Position numbers and translations under genes: made by a program. A stretch of 47,500 nucleotides of DNA from Mesostigma viride (taxonomy: Eukaryota > Streptophyta > Mesostigmatophyceae > Mesostigmatales > Mesostigmataceae), in the NCBI GenBank assembly GCA_009746045.1, contig RPFO01000082.1, positions 3,974,640 to 4,022,139 on the forward strand, read 5' to 3'. Below are positions 21,601 through 31,895 of the stretch, one piece after another. Positions within the stretch are counted from its first letter, which is position 1, and every line of letters starts with the position of its first letter. The notes below the pieces were generated by a model. That model did not search any database, was not told the origin of the DNA, and worked only from the letters and a program-made list of their open reading frames with translations.

Positions 21601-23570
21601 GACTGACTGGATGTGAAAATGATGTGATTAGCTGAACGTGAAAATGAGGATAGCAGACGAGACAAGAATATGGACTGATTTGATGGTTTTACTTAACCAT
21701 TCATGTCGTATGCTCAAGGCAGGAATAGACAAGGGGATGAAGTTAAAGCAGATAGACTGCGTCACATGGGTACCAATAATGCAACCTCCAACCCCAATAC
21801 ACAACGAGGAGGGAGGGCGCCTTAGCTTCTCTCACTGCCTCAAGTGGGCAGGCCACAGAGGACTCTCTCTGCATCATGGTGCAGGCCCAACCGTAGAAGC
21901 AATACAACAGGAAGTAGCAAAACCATAGCGGATGCAGTGAGGCTGCCCCATCAATCGTCCAGAGGCCAGTCGAGTTCCAAGCCTATCTGTGGCCTGAGGC
22001 CTGAGCAACTCATTGAGCGAGGCACCGGTTTGGGAGAATATGAAGGCCTCTCCCGGAGCCTGAGGGGTTCAAGGGGCTCACCCAGGGTTCACCCACAACC
22101 CCCGACGAGGGGATACGAGCGGGTACGGGGGCCTATACAAAAGGGTTTGCAAATAATTGAGCTAGTGCAAATCATAGAGCAAGGCAGAGACAGGCGAGGG
22201 GATACGAGCGGGTGTCAGGACATAGGATCTCAGCGGAGCTGCCACAAGACATCCTTATCCCCGTTCTGACATCCTTCCTCATTCAGTGACAGTTGGCAGC
22301 AACTATGTAACGACAACATTATATACTACTACTATCCATACCACTAGAAGTACAGAACGTTCCATTGTTGAACAGTTAGGACGCCCATACCTGCAACACC
22401 TAGAGAAGACCCTAAACCCTAAACCCTAAACCCTAAACCCTAAACCCTAAACCCTAAACCCTAAACCCTAAACCCTAAACCTGCAACACATAGAGAAGGT
22501 CACTAGCCTATATTGCATTATAAGATGACCAAAGCATACATACCCGTTACATACATTCCTGCTGTGCACATACAGGGATTCAAACCACTCCGGTGCTCCG
22601 TGACTCCCCAGCGGGAGCACGAGTTTAATTAATTAATACATTAATACATACCCGCAGCACCTCGAGCAGGTCGGCGCGCCGCGCACCCCCCAGGAAGAAG
22701 CCGAACTTCTCTTGGAACTGTTTCAGGAGCGAAGACTCGAGCGTGGTGGCGCCCGCCTCGTCAACGGAGACCCAACTGTTGACAATAGATAGCAGGTGGG
22801 CCGACACATCCGGTGACAATAGATAGCAGATGGGTTGATGCATCCAGCGGGCTGATCTAGCAGGACCAGAATGATGGTAAGAGAAGAGCAAAGAAGAGAC
22901 CGGTTGGTTCAACTCGCAGACCGAGAACCACCGGGTGGTGAGAGGATAGACAAGATGGGCCTGGGAAGTAGAGATGATAGGGATAATGAGATAGGGGGTG
23001 GGCCTATAGAGATGATAGGGATGATGAGATAGGGGGTGGGCCAATAGAGATGATAAGGATGATGAGATAGGGGGTGGGGGCCTGTAGAGATGACAAGGAT
23101 GGTGATCTAGGGTGTGGGCCCAGAGCAGAGGGTAAGAAGGATGGTGAGGATGAACCATGTGGGTCGAAAAAATAGTCGAGAAGACTGTTGCATGCTTTCT
23201 CGAGCTTGCATGCTTCGGGGTTGGTCCTTACTGGGGAACGAGTGTACAGCGTGGGACCGCAAGCATATACTCCCAGGGTCACTGTTTTATAGTACTCCAG
23301 GGGTGGTCCTTACCGGTGGAACGGGTGCACGATGTGGGATAGCTCCTCTTTCAGGCCCAGGGACGCCAGGGATGCCTGGCACGAGGGTGTCAACCCAAAC
23401 CCGGCCCCTGAGCTGGTGTTCAGCCGCACGCCGCGCTCATAGACCTGCTCAGCATCCATGTGGTGACGTGTTTGTTCATATGGCCAAGCGTTTGTGCGTG
23501 CGAAGGGGGCAAAGCGAGGGTAATTGTAAGGTCACTGGTCGCGGTGAAGATTGGGAACGAATTGCATAGA

Positions 23571-23663
<93 letters not shown>

Positions 23664-24446
23664 ACGCGTGTGTGTCTGTGTGTGCGCGCTTGTGCGTCTG
23701 TGTGCGTCTGTGTGTCTGTGTGTGTGCGGGAAGGCCTCCACAAAGTGTGTGCCGCGTTCCCCAGCTACACAGATGCTGGTAAAAAGCAACAAGTAACGTG
23801 TACTTGATCTTGTACGTTTCCGAATGTCAAGGAGACAACGAGCGCAGGCCAGAAATCGGGAGAATCCGGACCATGGTAGCTCGAGCCTGCCGTTATCTTG
23901 TCCACGTGTTCGAGTCGTTCAGGATGATGAATATGAATGGTGATGGAAATGTGTAGCCTTGTGCATTGAAATTATGGCTGGCTTACGTGTAGAGCGACTA
24001 GATGACCTAGACGGTGGGGCCGGAAACAGCTTGCTTGATCAGGGCGTGTGTTTCGAGCCACTGGCCGGGAGTGTCTTGGGGTAAGCACCATTGCTGCGAT
24101 CGCGAATGTGACCAAGTATGGTAGTCCCATCAGACGGCCAACAGAGGTTCCCAATCCGCCATAAGCATAGCCTACTCTAAACGCCCACGTACATAAAAAT
24201 GCCATGACCACCCTTTTACTGTTCTTATAAGATTCTTTTTCTCCATTCCCACCCCCTCCCCCTCCCCACCTCCCTCATCACCCCCCTGGCCATCCCCATC
24301 TCGAGATAGCGCACACGCATCGCCATTGTTACTGTCACTAACACCCATTTTACCTTGACTTGGAGGTTCAATTTCGTAAGAAGATTGGCAACCGTGAGGC
24401 CCGCAACCCCTCCGCCAACTATTGCGACCGATCTAACGACGCTCAT
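18694..24446 (-). CDS. FAD-dependent monooxygenase (aromatic-ring hydroxylase / zeaxanthin-epoxidase-like), 6 exons
   Basis: Minus-strand exons: 24354-24446, 23314-23444, 22652-22775, 20841-21317, 20127-20489 and 18694-18912. Phases agree at every junction and the product is about 468 residues. Exon 1 holds the Rossmann FAD site (SVAIVGGGVAGLTVANLL, GxGxxG at 11-16). Exon 2 continues VYERGVRLNTSSGAGFGLTP, with the ribose-binding Glu near 34. Exon 3 has the typical RRADLLEVLR. Exon 4 has the DG motif (ADLVLGCDGLRSSIAR, about 173-174). Exon 5 has the GD motif (GRVLLMGDSCRATAPLIAL, about 384-385), and exon 6 continues GANVAVDDACVFAQHM. Together these define the class A flavoprotein hydroxylases, which use FAD, NAD(P)H and O2; the substrate is unknown. 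The usual GDAAH reads GDSCR here. The exon 4/5 border (GTCAGT donor; GGAG acceptor) is the least certain junction, and the C-terminus could extend further. Confidence 0.82.
19509..20000. repeat. ~70-bp tandem repeat interrupted by a MITE
   Basis: Units around CAACTCATCCACCCACAAGT, then TTGGTCAACCCACTC, then ATATAAACAAATA occur at about 19509, 19570, 19907 and 19979. The MITE at 19644-19904 sits between units 2 and 3, in intron 5 of the FAD monooxygenase gene. Confidence 0.75.
19644..19904. mobile_element. TA-flanked MITE (family I), 261 bp
   Basis: The ends are inverted repeats of about 30 bp with three mismatches: CGTAGTGGTCAAAATC, two variable bases, then TTTGCGACAAA. TA dinucleotides flank both sides (19642-19643 and 19905-19906). 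The TA duplication and small size fit a Tc1/mariner-type MITE. It interrupts a tandem repeat, which confirms the boundaries. It has no coding capacity. Confidence 0.8.
21361..22409. other. Part of intron 3 of the FAD monooxygenase gene; no other gene seen
   Basis: AT-mixed intron sequence. A direct duplication GAGGGGATACGAGCGGGT occurs at about 22109 and 22197. The frames present match nothing I know. Confidence 0.45.
22410..22479. repeat. Interstitial telomeric repeat (CCCTAAA)n
   Basis: Ten perfect 7-mers of the plant-type telomere repeat, in intron 3 of the FAD monooxygenase gene. A 19-bp direct duplication, CCTGCAACAC(C/A)TAGAGAAG, flanks it on both sides (22390-22408 and 22480-22498, one mismatch). 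Confidence 0.95.
22593..22640 (+). repeat. Dispersed hairpin + (TTAA)n tail repeat, copy 5
   Basis: CGGTGCTCCGTGACTCCCCA then GCGGGAGCACGAG then TTTAATTAATTAATA. The outer GTGCTCC/GGAGCAC arms also pair. It ends about a dozen bases from the exon 3 donor of the FAD monooxygenase gene. Confidence 0.6.
22955..23125. repeat. ~45-bp tandem repeat in intron 2 of the FAD monooxygenase gene
   Basis: About four copies of a unit with GATGATGAGATAGGGGGTGG then GCC and TATAGAGATGATA, becoming degenerate to the right. Confidence 0.8.
23574..23730. repeat. (GT)n microsatellite
   Basis: Pure GT to about 23662, then imperfect GT with C substitutions. It lies in intron 1 of the FAD monooxygenase gene. Confidence 0.95.
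23825..23890 (-). repeat. Dispersed ~65-bp repeat, copy 3 (inverted)
   Basis: Reverse complement of the unit at 12311-12376 and 29262-29325, including CCATGGTCCGGATTCTCCCG. It lies in intron 1 of the FAD monooxygenase gene. Confidence 0.75.
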
Positions 24447-24679
24447 GTTTCCCCAGCAGCGAACTTGGCGAGCAGAATAGCTAATGCCGTTGTGACGTCA
24501 TCAGGCTTAGCGGCTATGGCTGGCGCGTTCTGACCGCGATATTCACTAAAACAGACCTCACGTTACTGACGTGACGCTCACGTGCATAATAATTATGGCA
24601 CACATAAGGGCCCAGCCTCAACTCGAGGCACCTGCGCCAGCCGTGACAATCATGGTCATGATGAATTGATGATACAATC

Positions 24680-24786
24680 ATGTACAGTGTACAGTGTACA
24701 GTGTACAGTGTACAGTGTACAGTGTACAGTGTACAGTGTACAGTGTACAGTGTACAGTGTACAGTGTACAGTGTACAGTGTACAGT
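24680..24786. repeat. 7-bp tandem repeat (TGTACAG)n
   Basis: About 15 perfect copies followed by a short (CAGT)n run. Left of the 674-bp MITE. Confidence 0.95.
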
Positions 24787-24873
24787 CAGTCAGTCAGTTG
24801 GATCCCACTCCGCAGTCCGCACATGGGCGTCTACATAATTATAGCGGCCAAAGAGCCGGAGTGATGTACAGTA

Positions 24874-25547
24874 CCGTAGTGGCTCAAATCACATTGCGAA
24901 TTAATATTTTCGAATGACCCCCCGAAAAGTGCTAAAATAATGCTCCAATTTACCCCGTAAAGTATGAAAACCGGGCAGCGCCGCTACACCTGTTTCTGGC
25001 TGCAGGCCGCGGCGCAGCTAGATGAAGGGGAGCGCCGCGCTTGCCGCGCCGCGCCGCGCCGCGTCGCGCCAGATTGAGAACGCATTCAATTTTGAATTCT
25101 AGAAATGGCGGGTATAAAATCTTAGCGTTAGAGTCGCTTCCGATGGTTGTTGACTGTCCGCAGCAGTCCGCCATTGGACTGTCTTTCCCTCCCTCCGCTT
25201 CGTCGTCCAATACGCTAAAAAGCGAAGAAATAGCACTGATTAGGGCCCTATTAGCACTCATTAGGGGCCCTATTAGCACTGATTAGGGGCCCTATTGATT
25301 AAGATTAGGGCCTTATGTCATACTGGTACTCATTTAATTGTCAGATAGGAACTGCGCTTGGTGGGTAATTAATGTACTTGGTAGGTTGGAATCCAAGTCA
25401 GACACTGAACTAGGTGCCCTAATATAAACAAGCTCCCGGGCTCGAAGTTTACCTAACACGTGCTGAACTTTCCCCGCAAAGTGTCAAAACCATGCAGAAA
25501 AACCCTCGAAAAAATATTAATTCGCAACGTGATTTGAGCCACTACGG
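24874..25547. mobile_element. TA-flanked MITE (family II), 674 bp
   Basis: The ends are inverted repeats of about 40 bp with one mismatch in the first 37. They begin CCGTAGTGGCTCAAATCAC and continue TTGCGAATTAATATTTT. TA flanks lie at 24872-24873 and 25548-25549. The CCGTAGTGG...CAAATC start is shared with the 261-bp MITE at 19644. The interior has a GC-rich CGCGCCGC patch and a short ATTAGGGGCCCTATTAGCAC tandem (about 25231-25310). No transposase is visible. Confidence 0.82.
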
Positions 25548-25549
25548 TA

Positions 25550-26489
25550 CAGTGTATTGTACGTCAATCAGTCGTCACAGCTACAAGGGGTCCCTGCCAG
25601 GTACATTCATTAACCCCTTGGGTTAACGCCGGTGTTTTCGCCTGAAAGTTGGGTCGAATACGATTTCGGCATTCTGAGTTCAACGTAGTTCAGAATAGTA
25701 TGTTTCACTGAGTTCAAATTAGTAGAATTTAGTAGAATCATCCACCACGCCGGCCTTACTTCAGTTAGTCGGTCATCATTATGATGAGAGCTGGTAATCA
25801 ATATGGCAAAGGCTTTTGGGATCTCCAATTGGGTACGAGCCGCTTGCCAGAAAGAAATAAGTATATTCATTGTGTGTTGTGATTGCGGTCTCCTTGATAT
25901 TCATTGTGTGTTGTGATGCGGCACTGAGGCTAATCAGATTTGTAGGGACGGATGCTCTCAGTGAGAATCACAGGTATACGATATTGGTTGTTGGCTCAGG
26001 AACAACACAGGGTGTGGGACCCAGGGCCCAATCATGATAACGACAAACCCAGCCCGCTCCAGCTTTTTCATGATCTACTGGGCCCGCCATAACCAGGTAT
26101 TCACCATTACTCATGCCCCACGGCGACATGACTCAAATCCACTGGCTTCCCTGGTCACATAACGCTGGTTGTCTCCTTGACATAACGCGCCCTATTAGCC
26201 CTTCACCTGTCACCTTCACACCAGTTGCTAGCCAGGGTAGAAGTCCGCAGGTGGAGGTTATTGGTCCTGAGGATAGGCGAGCTACACTACCGCCTCGTCT
26301 GCCATGATTACCGACATTACGGCTACTGAGAGGACAGCTCGGATGAGGATTACCGACAACCCCATCTAGTGCTTAACGGTTGGGGGATGATGCAGACGAT
26401 ATTTGTTTAAACTTTTGTGTAATTTTTTTTCTAATGAGATTAGCATATGTAGTTCTCAGTGGCCGGCATGCCTTTGCGCATGACACGCA
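25550..26489. other. No gene recognised
   Basis: AT-mixed sequence. A partial copy of the right half of the 65-bp dispersed repeat lies near 26146-26190. Confidence 0.45.
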
Positions 26490-26854
<365 letters not shown>

Positions 26855-27189
26855 CACACCAGTGTGAGACCACCTTCATTTAGGATTCGCTGATCAATAC
26901 TCATTTCCCCTCTCACCTCTTTGGTCCATAATTGGCTAATAAAAATATACCCATTTCCCCGAAAGAATCACAGGTATACTGCGGAAGTACTTAGTCGAGC
27001 ATGCGAGACGAGCATGGCATTACCTGGTGCACGAAGAACCAGAAGGAGAGGTTCCATGGATGGCCGCGTTGCTGTTGTCAATATATTCCAGCGTGACATC
27101 ATGCAGGTGGGAATGTTCTGGTGTGCCCATCGGGAGGAAGAGGCCGTGACCACCATGGCACTCCCTGACTAGTGACTGAGCTAGGGAGA

Positions 27190-27741
27190 TATTAATTTGA
27201 TCTGTGGATGCCCAGGTGTTAAAGTCCCTGAACTTCAGGCATCCGAGATCGCCAGGGCTGAAGACTACCTGCGCGCACACGCCGCCGGCGCGCCGGCTGC
27301 CAGGGCTACCAACCGTTTGCGCACACGCGCTCGCGGCGCGCAGGCTGCTGCTGCAGTCAGAGGAGGAGGCGGACGTGGAGGACGAGGATGAGGATGATGA
27401 TGAGAAGGAGGAGGAGGATGAGGACCAGGACGAGGATGAGGGCGAGGACGATGATGATGAGGATGAGGAGGAGGACGGGGACGAGGAGGAGGAGGACCGC
27501 TCACGCGCACGCACCCGCGCTGCGCCGGCTGGCAGGGCTAAGTAAGAACCGTTCATGCGCGCGCGCCCACGGCGCGCAGGAGGAGGAGAGGGAGGAGAAG
27601 GAGGGGGACCGCTCGCGAGCATGCACCAATGGTGCAGAGGAAATCGAAGAAGAAATGCCGCACGGCTTGCGCCGCAGGCGGGCAAACAAGGCTCAGGTCT
27701 TGTCGGACAGCGACAGTGGAGGCGACTCAGGCACCAGCTGA
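27190..27741 (+). other. Acidic-tract coding candidate with an internal duplication
   Basis: A frame ending at 27545 carries a long Asp/Glu run (about 27357-27500). An overlapping frame ends MPHGLRRRRANKAQVLSDSD and then SGGDSGTS at 27741, like a real acidic C-terminus with CK2-type Ser sites. A segment with GCGCCGGCTG(C/G)CAGGGCTA, then AACCGTT, then GGCGCGCAGG appears on both sides of the acidic run (about 27285-27350 and 27520-27582). I cannot join the two frames with canonical splice sites. A gene fragment or GA-rich low-complexity DNA are both possible. Confidence 0.3.
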
Positions 27742-28192
27742 CGCACTGGAGGCGTGATCGTATATTTGGTCTTCAATCAGCACGTGGTAGTAGTTTGGTT
27801 TTTTTGTAGCCGTGCAATATAATATATATTTGCTTTCTTCATATGTGATGTGTGCCATGGACATTTCTCCGTGGCTTTCTGCATAGATCTGACAAGTATT
27901 GGATTCACTGGCAACATATCTTGTATATTATCATATACAACTGACAATGTGTGTTGTTCTTGTCTTTATCGTGCTGTTAACACAATTGCGGCTGTTATAT
28001 GCTGTTGCGGTTAAGTACCACTGTCATGAACTCATTCGCTTCGTGCCATTGATGCTACCGTGTTTGCTACTGCCACTTATGCTCCGTGGACCGGGGTTGC
28101 CCACAGTGATTCCAGGGATCATTGCATGATGGGGCCAGCTGAGGAGGGGGCGAACGTTGCACGAGGATTACGTCTCTGGTGCTGCAAGCGGA

Positions 28193-28430
28193 GGTGGGTG
28201 GGTGGTGGGTGGGTGGGTGCATGGTGGGTGCATGGGTGGGTGGACCGTGGGTGGGTGGGTGGGTGGGTGGGTGGGTGGGTGGGTGGGTGGGTGGGTGGGT
28301 GGGTGGGTGGGTGGGTGGGTGGGTGGGTGGGTGGGTGGGTGGGTGGGTGGGTGGGTGGGTGGGTGGGTGGGTGGGTGGGTGGGTGGGTGGGTGGGTGGGT
28401 GGGTGGGTGGGTGGGTGGGTGGGTGGGGGC
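28193..28430. repeat. (GGGT)n microsatellite
   Basis: Tetranucleotide tract with a GCAT-containing left edge. The WVGG frames across it are artefacts. Confidence 0.96.
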
Positions 28431-29261
28431 ACAAAATCCTACCGGTCATTTCTGTCTTGATGGATCCAGACCCTGGTGGTCTCTCCTGGCATTCTTCCCC
28501 TTGGTGCAAATACGCTTCTTCCCCACAGTGGGCCAGGGGGGGGGCAAGCAAGCAAGCACACACTGACGTACATGCCGCAGAGTACCATTCTAATCTCATT
28601 GATATAATAACACTGTACGTCAAACGTTAAATAAATAATTAAAAAACTAAAAGCTAAATTAAAGCCTGAATACATGCCCATCTGTGCGTGCAGGAGCAAT
28701 TAATATAGAACATCAGCAATTAATAGACACGTGACTGCGTCACGTGAGCATAAGTCCTCAGTGGGAGGGGAACATGGGATGGAATGGATGTGCAGGAGCA
28801 AACTAGCCCCCAAAGAGAATGTGTCAGGACTCAGGAAGCTATACGCCGTTTTGTCACAACTGATGGGATATAGTCACAACTGATGACATAATTGTCTCAC
28901 TTCACTTAAATTTTAAACTGCACTGTCTCATGCACCACCATGATCTCGAGGGTTGAGGCTCCATGTTCGATTCCTAGTGAAAGCACGCGTTTCAAATATA
29001 TACCTTTTTAGTTCATTACAACCGGCCAAGGATAACCATGTCTTATACACTCCGTGTGGCCCAGCCACATTTCTGGCCTGCTGCGCTGCATTGTCTCCTT
29101 GACATTTTCACGCTTGCTCTCTCTACCCTACCAAGTAGAATCCCTAGCCCTAGCCCCTACCGCTCCCTCACATATGTATTGGATTGAGACAACTATTGAT
29201 CTGGATGCATGCGATTGGTCATTGAAGAAGAAATCACATCAACACTTGCTGCCAGCCATAA
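28431..29261. other. No gene recognised
   Basis: Mixed sequence with a (GCAA)n patch near 28545. A shortened version of the dispersed repeat (TTTCTGGCCTG, then TTGTCTCCTTGACAT) lies at 29072-29103. Confidence 0.4.
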
Positions 29262-29325
29262 GGCTCGAGCTAGTCCATGGTCCGGATTCTCCCGATTTCT
29301 GGCCTGCGCTGGTTGTCTCCTTGAT
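29262..29325 (+). repeat. Dispersed ~65-bp repeat, copy 2
   Basis: GGCTCGAGCTAGTCCATGG, then TCCGGATTCTCCCGATTTCT, then GGCCTGCGCTGGTTGTCTCC. It differs from copy 1 by a few bases only. Confidence 0.75.
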
Positions 29326-29657
29326 AAGTGGTTGGAGCAATATCTGCGCTAGCCCATCGTGTGCATACCAGGTTTACCTGTGGATACAAAACATTACAGT
29401 TATCGCTGCCATGGTCATGTGCATCTTGCAAATGCGCTGACCACTTGCTGAAGACTGCATGCATTAATTTGCATGTCCAGCGAGCAGGCAAGTGCTGCCT
29501 GTGCTGCATGCCGCTTTCTGTTACAAAGAACACGCTTCCGGCATGCATCTGCGTCCTGCGTGCGCATTGCCAAATGAACTGGTTGCCTGCCCTTGAGCAT
29601 CCTTAACTGCATGGCACTCATAACATTCCCCTGCATGGCAACGGCGATGACAACCAT

Positions 29658-29750
29658 GACAGCCATGACAGCCATGACAGCCATGACAGCCATGACAGCC
29701 ATGACAGCCATGACAGCCATGACAGCCATGACAGCCATGACAGCCATGTC
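29658..29750. repeat. 9-bp tandem repeat (ATGACAGCC)n
   Basis: About ten perfect copies. Divisible by three, hence open frames (MTA / MAV repeats) with no sign of being a gene. Confidence 0.95.
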
Positions 29751-29759
29751 AGCGATTTG

Positions 29760-31895
29760 GCATGACAACCCATGGTGTTAGGAGACACTGGTCCTGCGGT
29801 GCAGCTAACAGCTGGGTAGGGTGGGAAGCCATGACGATATGGGATATGGCAGCTTGTTACATTGGTTGCATGGTTGCCTTGGTGTAGTGGCACAAGCGCG
29901 GTATACGTATTGTGTGTGGATAGCACTGTGTGTGTGCGTATGGACATGTGTGTACGTAAATCTGCAAATGTGTACATGTGGGCATGAACAAGCAATACAA
30001 GCCAGCCAGCAAGCTGGCCAGCCAGCAAACCCAAAGTAACGAAGCAAGCCTGGAAGTAAGGAAAGACAGGATGCAATATGCAAGAAGTTCGCTTACCTAA
30101 GGAACGATGCTAGGTATTACCTGCTGGCTGCTGCTATAATACTTTGCTAATGATATAGTTGCTATAGTTTGCTACAATAGTTTCTTCTTGAAGCATGAAT
30201 CCTGCCTTCCTCCGGTGGCAACATGCAGCATCCCAACACCACAAACCTATTCACATTAGCGTAGAGAAACCAATGTGACACCACCAGTCGCCTACTTATT
30301 CTCCCAACCTTGATCTCAACAGGACTTCCGGTCTCTTAGAAGAAATTCTAGCACCCTTATCGTAATCACCTACCATTGACACGTATCGAGCCTAGAACAA
30401 TTGCATGCAGGCAACATGTAATGGTACCACTGCCAACCATAGCCTTCATGAGAAAAAAAAAAAGGCTACACGACTAACCCTGTCGAGCAAGCACGGGAAC
30501 CATACTGACAATACTACTGTATGGTGCCTAGGCTGCTGGCAAGAGCTTTACCTACACTGCATTATTGAAGTTTTACCAATGCCATACCGCGATACCGTCT
30601 TTCTGACCACATGCTTGACATCCACAACGACCACCGCCAACGCCAAGGCATCAGGCAGGGCCCTTGCAGTCAAAGACAATAAGGTGTAAGGAGAAGCGCG
30701 GCTGGCGATAGAAGCACATACGTTGGCCCAATCAGCAACTATGAATAGGCCATTAAGGGTTTCTGACCTGGAGTTCCGAGACTGACATGCCGGGCGGGAT
30801 AAAAATGGAGAGGTTGTGCATTCCAACGCTTGAGGCAAGCGGAAATATGGCTGCCAACGGTAAAACTGTAGCATCATGGCACCAAAGGTGGCCATAGTCT
30901 AGCTGAACATATGGTGGGAATCAGACAAGTTTAAAATCATCATGATAATAAGCAACCAGCACGCCTGCTTGACGGGCTCCCTCGATCGACAACGCGCCAT
31001 CGGGACCTGACCCAAAGAAAGCAAGCCTGCTTATATGCGCGCTCCTACATGCATCGAGAAACAATGCACAACGCAGAAGAACCAAGACAGCTCGCAGGAA
31101 AGAAAAGAACACCAGCAACCCCGCTCGCCAGTTGCATATACTTACAACTGTTGCAAGGTGATGACGAGCACAGTCGACGGTAACTCGCCTGGCAACAATT
31201 GCTCCGCCTGGCAACATAACAAGGCAATATCACTCTTCGAAGTGAAGCTCAATTGGCAAATGCAGCAATCCAAAGGAACAATCGATAGTAATGCCGACAC
31301 TTGATTTACTGGATTGGACCAGTCTTCCACGACAAACACTGTCAAGCTCTGGAGAAAATCCATGATAAAATGCCTTATCTATCGGATTGAAATTAACGCT
31401 AACTTGCGTGCTTAGAAACAAGGTATTGAAACGTCAAGCTACGTTTAGGTAAATGTCCATGCCGCACCCGTCAATATCCGGAATGTTTCTCCCGCCATGG
31501 CTGCCGGGGGTCTGCTGCCTTCTGCACATACAGTAATTTACGCGCCCGCAGGCCCACCGGCCGACAGGCGCTCGCATGCAGGCTACGGACCTGCTTGGAG
31601 TACCGCGCCAGTACATAGGCTCGGGTGAGTCTGGATGCGCATCCAGACTCATGAGTCTGGAAAAACAAGTCCAGCTGGTCGATACGTGGCACCTAACGAT
31701 ATTCCTACTGTAGGTAAAATACCCATTTACCCGGAAAACAAGTCCAGACTCATTTACCCGGGTGCCAATTCCATAACCCCTTATCGGCACTTCGGCAGTC
31801 GTTGAATTGTCGGTCGATCACCAGAAATCTACCAGCTGCGCATGCCGCTCGCCCAGGTAGGAGTTTAGAGTATGGTTGCGGCATAAGCCACAGAC
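29760..31895. other. No gene recognised; upstream region of the PDE gene
   Basis: No similarity to known proteins on either strand. It contains a perfect 24-bp palindrome at 31627-31650 and two AACAAGTCCAG...TTTACCCGG-like direct repeats at 31660-31760. The promoter of the PDE gene should lie at the right end, but no clear TATA box is seen. Confidence 0.4.

Noticed and set aside
28060-28630. WVGG / THPP repeat proteins
   Set aside because: Artefacts of the (GGGT)n tract; the same applies to 46733-47497.
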